A DNA stretch of 64,000 nt. It comes from Paraburkholderia flagellata (GTDB taxonomy: Bacteria > Pseudomonadota > Gammaproteobacteria > Burkholderiales > Burkholderiaceae). Position 1 is the stretch's first letter, and each line of letters opens with the position of its first letter. The position numbers were made by a program, and so were the translations under genes. The stretch is taken from positions 744,001 through 808,000 of the forward strand of contig NZ_JAJEJT010000004.1 of assembly GCF_021390645.1 (NCBI RefSeq), given 5' to 3'. Shown here piece after piece: positions 1-8,942 of this stretch. A model generated the notes under the pieces. That model made no database searches, was not told the DNA's origin, and saw only the letters and a list, made by a program, of their open reading frames with translations.

Positions 1-290
1 ACCTGCGCCCCGATGAGTGATCCTGTACCGCCCATCGCGGCAAGCGCAATGGCAACCGCTATAACAACGGAAGGAACCCGGCCCAGCCTGATCCGCCGTA
101 ACAGTTCGACCAGTGGCGCGAGCAGAAAGCTGAGCAGTACTGCCAGCGTGATCGGAATGAGTACCTCACGCCCTATGTCGAGCGCACCTACGACAACCAC
201 GGCGGTGATCAGCGAGGTGAGTTGCCGGACATTGGGAGAATCAGCAGGAGCCACCTTTGCAGAGGCCGTGCGGGGCTGATTGGCGGCCAT
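1..290 (-). CDS. AI-2E family transporter, N-terminal part (runs off window)
   Basis: Reading the minus strand from an ATG at 290 gives an open frame of about 96 residues that continues past base 1. It begins MAANQPRTASAKV, then a hydrophobic segment around LITAVVVVGALDIGREVLIP, a second one around LAVLLSFLLAPLVELLRR and a third near the cut end. This spacing and the PITLAVLLSFLLAPLVE-like stretch are typical of the N-terminus of AI-2E/PerM family inner-membrane permeases (about 350-650 aa when complete). A GGAG lies about 6 nt before the ATG. The gene diverges from the ABC exporter at 582. The substrate cannot be inferred, because many family members do not transport autoinducer-2. Confidence 0.75.
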   Translation of the reverse strand, partial: MAANQPRTASAKVAPADSPNVRQLTSLITAVVVVGALDIGREVLIPITLAVLLSFLLAPLVELLRRIRLGRVPSVVIAVAIALAAMGGTGSLIGAQ

Positions 291-581
291 CGTATGCTCC
301 ACGGAGAGAAAAGCAAGAACGCTTCGCCCGATCAGACGCAAGCGGCATACCTTCGCACGCCCCGTTTCGACTGCGTAATGGAAACGGATGCCGGACGCGC
401 CGTCTAACGACACCGACACGGATTGGGCGTGCAGGCCCGCAGAATTCACGTTCAGGCGGTGCCGGGAATAGGGCTTGCGCCCCCACCGGAGCGAGCATCT
501 ACGAGACAACGAAGCAGGGCAGTCGTACGCAGCCAGATGCGCAGATGCCTCCCTCGATCACACTGAGCCGGAGTAGCCCTA

Positions 582-2423
582 ATGAAAGACGTCGGTGGCC
601 CAACCGCTGGCCGCGCTGCGTCGCGCATGCGCGGACGAAGGGCCGCGATCCTCGCAGGCTACGCTCGCAAGCCCCTGGTCTTGCTTTGGCAATATATCGG
701 TGGACACGCCGTGGCCCACGCGCTGGTGTTGCTGGCCATCGTTGCGGCAGTCGGGTGTGCGCTGGCATCGCAGTACGCGCTCAGGAATCTTGTCGATGCC
801 TTGCCCGGTGGGCGCGCGCACCCAGAAATCGTCGTCGAGGCCTTCCTGTTCATCGTTGCCCTGCTCATCGCTGATGGCCTTTTTTGGCGCCTCGCCGGCT
901 GGCTCAGTGTGAGAACCTTCGTGGCGGTTACGGGCGACGTACGCCGCCAACTGTTCGGTTACGTAGCGGGGCACTCGCCCGCATATTTCTCCAATATCCA
1001 GCCGGGGATGCTGGCGAGCCGCATTACCGCCGCGGCAAACGCGATCTATACAACCGAGAATACAGTCGCATGGAACGCGCTACCGTCGTTCCTGACGATA
1101 TTGGGCGCCATCGGCATCCTGGGTTGCATCAGCGTCCGGATGGCGATGGCGCTCGTGCTTGTCTCGGGCTGCATGGCGGGGTTCCTGTTCTGGCGCGCGA
1201 GCAAGGGCAGCGCGAAACAGCAGCAATTCGCGTCGCTCGCTGCATCAGTCGACGGCGAACTCGTCGATGTGATCGGCAACATGTCTACCGTGAAAATGTT
1301 CGTCGGGGTCCAGTATGAGAGCGTGCGCTTCGGCTCGATCCTCGATGAAGAAATGATGTCGCGTCAAATCAGCCTGCGCTACCTGGAAAAGCTTCGTCTG
1401 CTTCATTCTGTCGCAACGCTGCTGCTTTCCGCCGGGCTGCTTGCCTGGGTGATCGGGTTATGGACGCGTGGGCAAGCCACGACGGGAGATGTCGTTCTCG
1501 TCAGCTCGCTTGGGTTTGCCATCCTTCATGGCGCCCGTGATCTCGCAGGTGCGCTCGTGGACACGACCCAGCATGTCGCGCGGCTTGCCGACGCTGCGAG
1601 CGCGTTGCTCGTGATGCGGGAGATGGACCAGCCGGCCGGCATGCGAGCGCTCGAGCTCCGTGACGCGAACATCGATTTTGAGAACGTCACGTTTGCGTAT
1701 CCGGGCCGCAGGCCGGCTCTCGACCATTTCAGTGTGCATATCGATGCCGGCCAGCGCGTCGGTCTTGTTGGGCCGTCAGGCGCCGGCAAGAGCACGGTGT
1801 TCGCGCTGTTGCAACGCGCCTTCGACCCACCGCGCGGTTCTGGGGCGGTCTGCATTTCGGGGCAACGTTTGTGCGATGTCAGCCTGGCGAGCCTGCACGA
1901 GGCTATCGGCGTGGTACCTCAGGAAATATCGCTTTTTAACCGCACACTGTTCGACAACCTCCGTTACGGCCGCCCGGAGGCGACAGAAGACGACGTCCTG
2001 CGCGCATGCGAGTTCGCAAACTGTCTTGATGTCGTACATTCGCTGCCGGAAGGCTTGCAGACGATTGTGGGCGAGCGGGGATCGCGCCTGTCTGGCGGCC
2101 AACGACAGCGCATCGCGATCGCCCGGGCGTTCCTCAAAGATGCGCCAATACTGCTGCTTGATGAAGCCACGTCCGCGCTCGACAGCGAATCGGAGGCACT
2201 CGTTCAGGTGGGTCTGGACGCGCTGATGAAGGGGCGCACTGTCGTGGCCATCGCGCACCGGCTCTCGACTCTCCAGAATTTCGATCGCATTGTGGTCATC
2301 CAGCACGGTCGGCTGGTTGACGAGGGTACGCCGCTCGAACTGGCGGGGCGCCCCGGCATCTATCGCGATGTGCTGTTAAGTGGCGAGCGCCAGCCGGACG
2401 CTTCGGCAGATAGGGGGCGGTGA
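582..2423 (+). CDS. ABC transporter, fused permease-ATPase (exporter type)
   Basis: A half-transporter of 613 aa. Residues about 30-330 form the membrane domain with several hydrophobic helices; the rest is the nucleotide-binding domain with Walker A GPSGAGKST (about residue 395), Q-loop VVPQEISLF, signature LSGGQRQR (about 502), Walker B ILLLDEA (about 522) and switch histidine in AIAHRLST. The order membrane domain then ATPase is that of type IV exporters (MsbA/ATM1-like), which work as homodimers in the inner membrane. GGAG at 570-573 supports the ATG at 582. Substrate unknown; lipid, peptide or drug export are all possible. No partner gene follows in the same direction. Confidence 0.9.
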   Translation: MKDVGGPTAGRAASRMRGRRAAILAGYARKPLVLLWQYIGGHAVAHALVLLAIVAAVGCALASQYALRNLVDALPGGRAHPEIVVEAFLFIVALLIADGLFWRLAGWLSVRTFVAVTGDVRRQLFGYVAGHSPAYFSNIQPGMLASRITAAANAIYTTENTVAWNALPSFLTILGAIGILGCISVRMAMALVLVSGCMAGFLFWRASKGSAKQQQFASLAASVDGELVDVIGNMSTVKMFVGVQYESVRFGSILDEEMMSRQISLRYLEKLRLLHSVATLLLSAGLLAWVIGLWTRGQATTGDVVLVSSLGFAILHGARDLAGALVDTTQHVARLADAASALLVMREMDQPAGMRALELRDANIDFENVTFAYPGRRPALDHFSVHIDAGQRVGLVGPSGAGKSTVFALLQRAFDPPRGSGAVCISGQRLCDVSLASLHEAIGVVPQEISLFNRTLFDNLRYGRPEATEDDVLRACEFANCLDVVHSLPEGLQTIVGERGSRLSGGQRQRIAIARAFLKDAPILLLDEATSALDSESEALVQVGLDALMKGRTVVAIAHRLSTLQNFDRIVVIQHGRLVDEGTPLELAGRPGIYRDVLLSGERQPDASADRGR

Positions 2424-2430
2424 TGGATGA

Positions 2431-2676
2431 TCAGTGGCACCGCCCCAGATATTTGCTGACAACAAATTCTGCGGATACTTCGCGGTGTGTTTCGCTTATA
2501 GCGATTACGCCATTGCGCGCTGTGCGAGGCTCCCAGTCGACACCAATCGCGTCCTCACCCCGGCCGTTGCGCGGCACAAGAAACATGCGCAGGCCCGTAC
2601 TGTAGCAATCGTGATCCGGGAGGCGCCGGTTGATCTCATCGACGAATTCCTCAGGACTTATGATTGGCTTTTCCAC
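2431..2676 (-). CDS. Conserved small hypothetical protein, 81 aa
   Basis: Minus-strand frame starting at a GTG (2676) with a strong AAGGAGG Shine-Dalgarno 7 nt upstream; an in-frame ATG at 2703 lacks one and is less likely. The protein reads MEKPIISPEEFVDEINRRLP..., ends ...VSKYLGRCH and has no signal peptide or membrane helix. It is mostly polar and charged with one Trp and two Cys. It converges tail to tail with the ABC exporter gene, 7 bp apart. I do not recognise a characterised family; the good ribosome-binding site and codon use suggest a real gene. Confidence 0.6.
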   Translation of the reverse strand: MEKPIISPEEFVDEINRRLPDHDCYSTGLRMFLVPRNGRGEDAIGVDWEPRTARNGVIAISETHREVSAEFVVSKYLGRCH

Positions 2677-2845
2677 GACGCGCCTCCTTCGGAACTGCCC
2701 CATCGTAACACGTTGGGTTAGCCTGCTTCGCGATCGCCCAGTCGTGTAAGTGTGAGGTTCGAAGAAAAGCAACCGTCGGGAAGACGGTGAGCCGAGGGCC
2801 TGACCGCATAACCACGGTAGTGCCTGGCGACAGGATTTTGCACTT

Positions 2846-2889
2846 TTTGGAAAAACTGAAGCCGGTCATCTCGCATGGAGAGACCGGCT
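2846..2889 (-). terminator. Rho-independent terminator downstream of cspA
   Basis: On the minus strand the arm AGCCGGTCTCTC pairs across a 5-nt loop (CATGC) with GAGA-T-GACCGGCT (one bulged T), followed by CAGTTTTT. The arms cover 2860-2889 and the T-run lies at 2846-2855. It sits about 130 nt after the cspA stop, in the right orientation to end that transcript. Confidence 0.7.
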
Positions 2890-3017
2890 GAACGGGACGT
2901 AGTGCATCGCCGGCGGGCGGCTGGCAGTTTCGTCAACCTGGCACGAGATGACCAGTGGATCCCGTTTCGGGAGAAAGTCGGCGGTGCCGCCATCATGGCG
3001 GCACACACGCAGATGAC

Positions 3018-3221
3018 TTACAGCGGGGTGATGTTGGAAGCCTGCATGCCCTTGGGGCCGCGCTTCGTTTCGTAGCTGACCTTCTGGCCCTCTGCGAGGG
3101 TCTTGAAGCCGTCGCCGCGAATTTCCGAGAAATGCGCGAACAGATCATCGCCACCTGCGTCCGGCGTGATGAATCCAAAACCCTTGCTGTCGTTAAACCA
3201 CTTTACGGTACCGGTGTCCAT
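3018..3221 (-). CDS. cspA: Cold-shock protein, CspA family
   Basis: 67 aa, a single cold-shock domain starting [20 protein letters not shown], with RNP1 motif KGFGFI and RNP2-like DLFAHFSEI, and ending QASNITPL. These are the aromatic nucleic-acid-binding motifs of single-domain Csp proteins, which bind single-stranded RNA/DNA and act as RNA chaperones. AGGAG lies 6 nt before the ATG. A terminator follows at 2846-2889. Burkholderiales carry several Csp paralogues; this one is close to a second sigma-70 gene and to extra IF-1 and S21 genes. Whether this copy is cold-inducible is not shown by the sequence. Confidence 0.95.
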   Translation of the reverse strand: MDTGTVKWFNDSKGFGFITPDAGGDDLFAHFSEIRGDGFKTLAEGQKVSYETKRGPKGMQASNITPL

Positions 3222-3758
3222 GGAATTCTCCTGAATATGAACGGATATAGGTGCGCTCTCGAAGAACGCGGGGATAAAGGATCAAGGAGGGAGAGGACAA
3301 CGAGTACCGCGGTGTGCGGTGAATGATGAGCAGCAATCGCGCTTCTTGAAGACTTCAGCAAGGGACAGTACCCGGGAAAGCGATCGAAGTCAAGGTATTT
3401 CCGTTTTGAGGCTACCGCCGGCCAGTGTCGTAAGGGTGCCGCACTGTATGCAATGTCCGCATGGGGCCGGATGCACGCGCACACGCAGGGTGGGGCGCCA
3501 GGCGTCTGTGACGTTGCGTCGTTTCCGCCCTTATCGCTGCCTGTCCTGCCAGGTCGAAAGCGTAATGCACGTTGCGTCGCATGACAACGTCCGGTATTAT
3601 TTAGGATTCCCCCCATTCTTCGCGATCCGGATCCCGCCGGGGGCATCCCAGCCTCTTTGTCCGAGCGTCATTTCACGATTCCGTTTGCACCCCGACAGTC
3701 AACTTGATCTGCCGTCCTGCCTGCGACGATCGTCAGCCAACCTGTCGAGGAGAACGTA
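3222..3758. other. Intergenic region between cspA and the sigma-factor gene
   Basis: This stretch of 537 bp holds the divergent upstream regions of cspA (minus) and the sigma factor (plus). Open frames here have no ribosome-binding site and an erratic composition, so I call no gene. The only element I can support is the sigma-70-like promoter at 3572-3600. A long untranslated leader for cspA, as is common for csp genes, could lie on the minus strand. Confidence 0.5.
3572..3600 (+). promoter_or_regulatory. Predicted sigma-70 promoter of the rpoD-like gene
   Basis: TTGCGT (3572-3577), a 17-bp spacer, then TATTAT (3595-3600). The -10 matches consensus at 5 of 6 and the -35 keeps TTG. It would give a leader of about 150 nt before the start at 3759. 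Confidence 0.5.
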
Positions 3759-5744
3759 TTGGCAAAACCAGTTCGTGACGATTTAGCATCCCCCGTGATC
3801 GCGATTGCACCAAAGGCCAGCCGCAATGCGGCAAAGGGAAAGCCCCGGGCCGTCGAAGTGCCGCGAGACATCGAGGCAATCGCACGACAGGATGAAGAGC
3901 GACAAAGCCAGATGCGCGCACTGATCGTGCTCGGCCGCGAGCGCGGTTATCTCACGCACGTGGACATCAACGATCACCTGGCAGACGACTTTTCGCAGAC
4001 TGCCGCGATGGAGGCGATCGTGAGCACGTTCAGCGACATGGGTGTGGCAGTGTACGAGCAGGCGCCTGACGCCGCGACGCTGCTGCTCACCGGCGCCATG
4101 CCCGCCACATCCGATGATCAGGCGGTCGAGGAAGCGGAAGCCACACTGTCGACTATCGATTCCGAATACGGCCGCACGACTGATCCAGTGCGGATGTATA
4201 TGCGGGAGATGGGAGCCAGGGACCTGCTGACCCGAGCCGGTGAAATCGAAATCGCGAAACGCATTGAGTGCGGTCTGCAGGACATGGTCCAGGCGATTGC
4301 CGCATGTCCGTTGGTCGTGGCCACCATTCTTGCCGATGTGGACCGCGTGATTGCCGGCGAACTGCGTATCGATGAACTGGTCGCTGGCGTCGGCGACGAC
4401 GTGAGCGCGAGCGCAATGACGTTGGACGTCGAAGACAATGAAGCGGAAGCATCCGTCCTGGGCGATGATGCGGACGGTGACGAGGTTGAACCGGACGCAG
4501 ATGATCCGGAGGCAGCGAACGCAGCCCGTCTCGATCAACTCACGAACGACAGTCTCGCGGTCTTCGCTCGTGTGCGGGCACTCTTCGAGCAGACGATGGA
4601 TGTGCAGGCTACCGGCGACGTCCGGTCGGCAGTCGATGCGCGGGTGTGCCCGGAAATCCAGCGCGAACTGACGACGATCCGCTTTGCGCCGAAAATCATT
4701 GATCGCCTGTGTGCCAGCGTGCAGGAGCAGATTACGGAGGTTCGCGCGATCGAGCGCAGTCTCCTCGCGATCGCCGTTGGCCGCTGCGGTATGCCGCGCG
4801 AGTCGTTTGTCGAGTCGTTCCCGGGCCACGAGACCGACGTTCAATGGGCGAGCCGCGTGGCCGCGAGTTCACCCCAGCTTGGCGCGGCGCTCGAGCGACA
4901 TCTGCCCGCCATCCATGCCGGGCAGCAGAAACTCACCGACATCGAGGCGAGGGTTTCGCTGCCGTTGCGGCAGCTCAAGGAGATCAACCGCGCAATGGGT
5001 GCCGCGGAGTCGAGAATGCGGCAAGCCAGGCGGGAGATGATCGAAGCGAATCTCCGTCTCGTCATCGCCATTGCCAAGAAATACGTGAATCGCGGCTTGC
5101 CGTTCCTTGATCTCATCCAGGAAGGCAATATCGGTTTGATGAAGGCGGTGGACAAGTTCGAATACCGGCGCGGCTGGAAGTTTTCGACGTACGCCACATG
5201 GTGGGTCCGTCAGGCTGTCGGGCGTGCGGTCGCCGATCAGGCGCGAACCATTCGCCTCCCGGTGCACGTGATCGAGATGATCAACAAGCTGAACCGCATG
5301 TCTCGCGAAATCAAGCAACAGACGGGACAGGACGCGCATCCCGCCATCCTTGCCACGCGTCTGGAGATGTCCGAGGATAAAGTGCGAGGCCTCCTCAGGG
5401 CCGCGCGGCAACCCGTGTCGCTTGAAACTCCGGCGGGCGACGATGCGGACGCGACGCTCGGCGACATGATCGAGGATGTCGCCGCGAGTTCACCGTCCGA
5501 GGCAGCGATTCATGCGAGCATGCGCGCTGCAATCGATGAGGCGCTCGACGGACTTTCGCCCCGGGAGGCCAAGATCCTGCGGATGCGTTTCGGGCTCGAT
5601 ACGACCACTGGCCACACGCTCGGCGAGGTAGGCAAGCAGTTCAACGTGACCCGGGAGCGGATCCGCCAGATCGAGAGCCAGGCGATGCGCACGCTGAGGG
5701 ATCCTGTCAAAGCTGACAAGTTGAGGCCCTTTCTCGAGCGCTGA
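3759..5744 (+). CDS. rpoD: RNA polymerase sigma factor, divergent RpoD (sigma-70) paralogue
   Basis: 661 aa with the full group-1 architecture: region 1.1 near residues 45-110, region 1.2 ([11 protein letters not shown], about 141), an acidic non-conserved region with [18 protein letters not shown], regions 2.1-2.4 (about 417-500, with [20 protein letters not shown] and [12 protein letters not shown]), region 3 and region 4 ([10 protein letters not shown], about 630). The start is TTG, supported by GAGGAG at 3747-3752 and by the absence of a nearby ATG in frame. Compared with canonical proteobacterial RpoD it has many substitutions in otherwise fixed places, for example [10 protein letters not shown] where E. 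coli has QAITRSIADQ. It is therefore likely a second RpoD rather than the main housekeeping copy. The tandem promoter specificity is unknown. Confidence 0.85.
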   Translation: MAKPVRDDLASPVIAIAPKASRNAAKGKPRAVEVPRDIEAIARQDEERQSQMRALIVLGRERGYLTHVDINDHLADDFSQTAAMEAIVSTFSDMGVAVYEQAPDAATLLLTGAMPATSDDQAVEEAEATLSTIDSEYGRTTDPVRMYMREMGARDLLTRAGEIEIAKRIECGLQDMVQAIAACPLVVATILADVDRVIAGELRIDELVAGVGDDVSASAMTLDVEDNEAEASVLGDDADGDEVEPDADDPEAANAARLDQLTNDSLAVFARVRALFEQTMDVQATGDVRSAVDARVCPEIQRELTTIRFAPKIIDRLCASVQEQITEVRAIERSLLAIAVGRCGMPRESFVESFPGHETDVQWASRVAASSPQLGAALERHLPAIHAGQQKLTDIEARVSLPLRQLKEINRAMGAAESRMRQARREMIEANLRLVIAIAKKYVNRGLPFLDLIQEGNIGLMKAVDKFEYRRGWKFSTYATWWVRQAVGRAVADQARTIRLPVHVIEMINKLNRMSREIKQQTGQDAHPAILATRLEMSEDKVRGLLRAARQPVSLETPAGDDADATLGDMIEDVAASSPSEAAIHASMRAAIDEALDGLSPREAKILRMRFGLDTTTGHTLGEVGKQFNVTRERIRQIESQAMRTLRDPVKADKLRPFLER

Positions 5745-5889
5745 AAAAGCCAGTTGTATTGATCGGTCCGTTCCTGTTCAAACGCCCCTGTGCGTGTCGT
5801 GGATTGAATTCTCCGAGGGGTGTAGTCGACGTGTCACCTACGCTGATCGTTTCAGGGTATAGTGAGTTGTCCCCCGTGGAGTGAGCAAA

Positions 5890-6177
5890 ATGCCGACACA
5901 GCCGCTTCTTCTCTACAAGGGGTATGAACTTCATCCCCTCGTCTTTGCCCGCACGTTCAACCGCTTCGACGGACATTCCCGTTACGCCGAAGGGTATGAC
6001 ATTGCGGTCCGCATATCTCGCCCTGGGGCGATAGCAGCCTCAGACGCAAGCCGTGTTTTCAGGCTGGACCAACTGCACGCGCTCTGCGACTTCGGCACGG
6101 CAAGGCGTGCCGCCTGCCAGGGTGGGAAGGACATCATCGACGGGAAGGTGAGCGGGGCTTCGGTCGCGGATATTTGA
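5890..6177 (+). CDS. Small protein, divergent member of the YRGLEIYPLV family (copy A0)
   Basis: 95 aa, ATG at 5890 with GGAG at 5877-5880 (an upstream in-frame GTG at 5881 is too close to that site). It begins MPTQPLLLYKGYELHPLVF and contains YAEGYDIAVRI and ASRVFRLD. These blocks align with the three closer copies at 7487-7777, 9879-10169 and 10951-11250 (YRGLEIYPLVYPH, GFDAAVRI, RSRVF). No signal peptide or membrane helix. Function unknown; predicted as a small alpha/beta protein with a C-terminal Ala-rich helix. Confidence 0.7.
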   Translation: MPTQPLLLYKGYELHPLVFARTFNRFDGHSRYAEGYDIAVRISRPGAIAASDASRVFRLDQLHALCDFGTARRAACQGGKDIIDGKVSGASVADI

Positions 6178-6386
6178 AAGCGCTGCTGATGTGGACATGC
6201 GCTGATTTTGTCGAGTAGCGAGTTGCTCGCTCGTTGATGACCGATTCGTCTGTCGTTGCTTCAAAAAATGGTCACCGGCAGAGTGCATCCTTCGGGGCAT
6301 TGTTGCCCGTTCGTCCAGACTCATCGGTTGGCCGCAGCGGCGCGCGAAACTGAGCGCCTCCATTCTTCCGAACTGGTACCGCCTCC

Positions 6387-6671
6387 ATGCAAAGTAATCG
6401 CGACGCGATTCCGCATTACCTCGTTATACGCGCTGGCTGTGCACCGTATGTTCTGAACGCTGAGCGCCATGTGCTGCGCCGCGAGGCAAGCCTTCTCCTG
6501 CGAGCGTTCGCGAGAGCCCGCAGCGCGCCGACCTCAATCGCGGACGACGCGTGGAACGACTTTTCGGGCCTGGAATCTGTTTCGATCCTTGAGCGCATGG
6601 ACGTGCGCGCCTACGCACTGGTTCAAGGGGCTGAAAGCGAACACCAGCTCCGTCTGTTGTCAGCGCTCTGA
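6387..6671 (+). CDS. Hypothetical protein, 94 aa
   Basis: Open frame with codon use like real genes of this genome, starting MQSNRDAIPHYLVIRAG and ending EHQLRLLSAL. It has an Arg-rich helix-prone middle and an acidic C-terminal half. No clear Shine-Dalgarno precedes the ATG, which lowers confidence. It lies between the small-protein gene at 5890 and rpsU and has no recognisable domain. Confidence 0.4.
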   Translation: MQSNRDAIPHYLVIRAGCAPYVLNAERHVLRREASLLLRAFARARSAPTSIADDAWNDFSGLESVSILERMDVRAYALVQGAESEHQLRLLSAL

Positions 6672-6720
6672 CTGCCTCAACGCCCGCATACTTTGCGGGC
6701 GGCGGGCCCACCCACAAGCG

Positions 6721-6933
6721 TCAGTACTGCTTTCTGGGCGGCAATGACCGCTTGATCTGTTTGCGCAGTCGGGCCACAGCTGCCGCCTTTTTTCTCTTGC
6801 GCTCAGCAGTCGGTTTTTCATAAGCCGTCCTGGCGCGCAGTTCCTTGATCAGGCCGGTGGTCTCGATCGCACGGCGAAAGCGGCGCAACGCGACTTCCAG
6901 AGGTTCATTCAGCTTGGGGATTACAGTAGTCAA
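6721..6933 (-). CDS. rpsU: 30S ribosomal protein S21 (extra copy)
   Basis: 70 aa with the whole S21 signature: [33 protein letters not shown], followed by the basic tail [19 protein letters not shown]. The start codon is TTG, preceded by AGGA at a spacing of 7 nt. S21 sits on the 30S platform and promotes initiation by base-pairing of mRNA with the anti-Shine-Dalgarno. Burkholderia genomes usually have more than one rpsU. This copy is alone rather than beside dnaG/rpoD-type neighbours, though a sigma-70 paralogue is 1 kb away and an IF-1 gene 1.2 kb away. Confidence 0.93.
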   Translation of the reverse strand: MTTVIPKLNEPLEVALRRFRRAIETTGLIKELRARTAYEKPTAERKRKKAAAVARLRKQIKRSLPPRKQY

Positions 6934-7017
6934 TTCTTTTCCTGGTTGTGAGTTCGTGCAGTTAATCGTGCAAACGGTCGTGGAGGTGCATGCATCGCAT
7001 GATGCTCGCGCGCCTCG

Positions 7018-7233
7018 TCAGCCAAACCGCGCGTCCAGCCATTCCCGCGCCCAGTTCTTCGCGCAGGCAATCGCATCGTCGCGTACGTCGAAGGCAGCCA
7101 GATCACCGCTCAGATGAACGTCATCTGCGCTGCCGTCTGCGCGGCTGCAACTGATGCGGGCATGAGCCATATACTCGCCGTCGGCCCGACGCGGGGTGGG
7201 GTCAATGAGGAACCGCGTTGAATTAAAGTGCAT
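7018..7233 (-). CDS. Small protein of cassette family C (copy C')
   Basis: 71 aa, MHFNSTRFLIDPTPRRADGE..., ending AREWLDARFG. It is a close paralogue of 11633-11848, sharing STRF-IDPTPRRADGEYMAH, a SGDLA-F block and a C-terminal helix D(A)IA-AK-WA--WLD-RFG. The ribosome-binding site (GAGAAAG) is weak. It is the last gene of a minus-strand cassette A'-B'-C' that mirrors the plus-strand cassette at 10951-11848. Function unknown. Confidence 0.7.
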   Translation of the reverse strand: MHFNSTRFLIDPTPRRADGEYMAHARISCSRADGSADDVHLSGDLAAFDVRDDAIACAKNWAREWLDARFG

Positions 7234-7300
7234 TGCTTTCTCGTGTGATTACCGCGCGGCCGGGAGTGTGGTGGAGCACCGTTGGGGACGACAGGCCCTG

Positions 7301-7454
7301 TTACGCGTTCAGAAGGGCCATCACATGGGCCGGCCTCGTAGTCCGACTCGCAGCCCGGCATCCCGCCGTTGCGCAGCAGAGCGCGGATCGACATGAACAT
7401 CAGCCACGCATGCGCGTCGACCTCGCTATGGCCGTCGCCGATGACGCTATCCAA
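7301..7454 (-). pseudogene. Remnant of cassette gene B (N-terminus lost, frameshifted)
   Basis: Between A' and C' the minus strand encodes LDSVIGDGHSEVDAHAW, then LMFMSIRALL and GMPGCESDYEAG, which match residues about 31-70 of the intact B protein at 11324-11572 (EVDAEAFLMFVSVRAML, GMPSCESDCEAG). There is no counterpart of the first 30 residues. An extra base after GAGGCCGG shifts the frame; correcting it restores an ending VMALLNA and a stop at 7301-7303, matching the IMALLNRA ending of the intact gene. So this is a decayed copy. Confidence 0.65.
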
Positions 7455-7486
7455 TATGCCCGTGGGCCACGACGCTGAACTGCAAA

Positions 7487-7777
7487 TCACGGCTGCAAAT
7501 CGAGCACACTCGTGTTCTCTGGACATGTGTCGATGAGGCGCACGGCATATGCAGTCGATGCCCGGCGTGCGTCGCCGGCGTTCTGGAAGGGTGTTCCCTG
7601 AGCAAGCCTGAATACACGGCTGCGCGACGTCCCCTCTGAACTTTCCGGCTCCTGAATACGCACGGCAGCATCGAAACCATCTTCGTAGTTGCGCCCGCCC
7701 GTCGCCCTGGTGGGACGATGCGGATAGACCAGCGGGTAAATTTCGAGCCCACGGTAGAGACGGAAACCTGTTGTCAT
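7487..7777 (-). CDS. Small protein of the YRGLEIYPLV family (copy A')
   Basis: 96 aa from ATG at 7777: MTTGFRLYRGLEIYPLVYPH, then GRNYEDGFDAAVRIQEP, SRSRVFRLA, PFQNAGDARRAS and a C-terminal LIDTCPENTSVLDLQP. Same length and motif order as 9879-10169. Soluble, with no signal peptide. It heads the inverted cassette A'-B'-C'. Its upstream region carries the conserved block described at 7960-7998. Function unknown. Confidence 0.8.
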   Translation of the reverse strand: MTTGFRLYRGLEIYPLVYPHRPTRATGGRNYEDGFDAAVRIQEPESSEGTSRSRVFRLAQGTPFQNAGDARRASTAYAVRLIDTCPENTSVLDLQP

Positions 7778-8102
7778 GGATTGCCTTTGCGGCCGCATGA
7801 CTACGCGGCGAATTGGGAGGGAGTGCGAGCGACTGATTCCAGTCTCTACACGGGTGGCCGCGGCGGTTCGGCCTGCGAAGAAAGTGAGCGGTCCGAATCC
7901 CACTGGCAAGGCGACTGGGGGGGGGCGCCGGGAACGGCCGTGGAGCGATTAGCGCCTTCATGCTACGCCTATTGAAGCCTTTGTACAGCTAAAGTTCTTT
8001 GACGCTCTTCCCGGTCGCGAGGCGCGTGAGGCCAATCGACGACGGCCATGCGCCTGGCGCGATGCCGGCGACGAGCCGCAGCCTGCATCCGCGCCCGACA
8101 GG
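7778..8102. other. Leader region of copy A' and downstream of infA
   Basis: No gene seen. On the minus strand it holds the upstream block at 7960-7998 and the 180-nt leader of A', which contains a run of nine G (7917-7925 on the plus strand). The rest is the 3' flank of infA. Confidence 0.5.
7960..7998 (-). promoter_or_regulatory. Conserved upstream block of copy A'
   Basis: Minus strand reads AGAACTTTAGCTGTACAAAG... then ...GGCGTAGCATGA. TGTACA (7982-7987) and TAGCAT (7960-7965) are 16 bp apart, as in the other two copies (9661-9701 and 10728-10767). It lies 183 nt before the A' start codon. It could be a -35/-10 pair or the start of a leader peptide; the sequence alone does not decide. Confidence 0.55.
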
Positions 8103-8369
8103 TCAACGACGGCGGAACGCAGGCCTTTGCGATGCGCCGCCGCTGCGCTCGTCCTTGTGCCGAAAGTTGATTCTTCCTTTCGTGAGGTCGTACACCGAGA
8201 GTTCCAGCGTGACTCGGTCTCCGGCAAGGATGCGGATGTGATTCTTGCGGATACGTCCGGACGCATACGCACCCACCACGACGCCATTGTCGAGCGTGAC
8301 ACGGTAGCGGCTGTCCGGCAGCACTTCCTCAACGATACCGTCGAGTTCCAGCAGTTCTTCTTTCGCCAT
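8103..8369 (-). CDS. infA: Translation initiation factor IF-1 (extra copy)
   Basis: 88 aa. Residues 1-72 form the S1-like OB fold: [54 protein letters not shown]. After that comes an Arg-rich tail of about 16 residues absent from E. coli IF-1 (72 aa) but common in the second IF-1 of Burkholderiales. IF-1 binds the ribosomal A site during initiation. It is not in a ribosomal protein operon, so this is presumably the accessory copy. AGGA lies about 9 nt before the ATG. Confidence 0.93.
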   Translation of the reverse strand: MAKEELLELDGIVEEVLPDSRYRVTLDNGVVVGAYASGRIRKNHIRILAGDRVTLELSVYDLTKGRINFRHKDERSGGASQRPAFRRR

Positions 8370-8942
8370 TCAAGGGTCCTGGTTAATTCGCCGGGCGTCG
8401 ATACGCGACACCTCGACGAGGAGCAAGCCACGAGCGTTGACAGACGCTCAGCGAGCGATGGTGAGTAGCGCGCGGGCGGATGAGCGGCCTCGCGTGGGAA
8501 ATGTCATGGCCGTCGCCCTGTCCGGGCGGCGAGTCCAGCAGATGAATGGATGAGTCTGATGCGGGGGCCAGCTGTGCCAGACCTATCAGAATCAGGGCAC
8601 GTCCAACGGATTTTGTTGTCGCCGGCCTCACCTGGCGATCAGTCGGAGGGGGATTCGCAATGAGCCAACGGAGATCTTGTTGCGCGAGGTACAGGGCGAA
8701 TCAAGCCTCTATTGTAACCGAAGACGGCCATCTCCAGGACCAGCGTTTAAATGGGACAGAATGATGCACCTTGGCGGCAAGACCGCCGCAAGCTGCAATA
8801 ACCGGAAATCCAGCGTTGCGCGGCGACTGCGCCGATGCGATATCAGCGTTCGAAGACGATCTCGAACCCGCGATATTCAATCATCCGATACACACTTTTC
8901 GCCGCCCGGTAGTTGGTGCAGTGCTGGATGCCATCACGAGTA
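8370..8942. other. Intergenic region without a supported gene
   Basis: The 573 bp upstream of infA have no convincing reading frame. One 34-codon frame from 8660 has a purine-rich GGAGGGGGA sequence before its ATG, but its product is short and unlike anything I know. The region probably holds the infA promoter on the minus strand. Confidence 0.4.

Noticed and set aside
3319..3786. A 155-codon frame before the sigma factor
   Set aside because: No ribosome-binding site; it overlaps the predicted promoter and start region of the sigma-factor gene.
6212..6233. Hairpin AGCGAG/CTCGCT after the small-protein gene at 5890
   Set aside because: A 6-bp stem without a T-run; too weak for a terminator call.
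8660..8764. A 34-codon frame with a purine-rich stretch upstream
   Set aside because: Too short and without related sequence; a single plausible ribosome-binding site is not enough.
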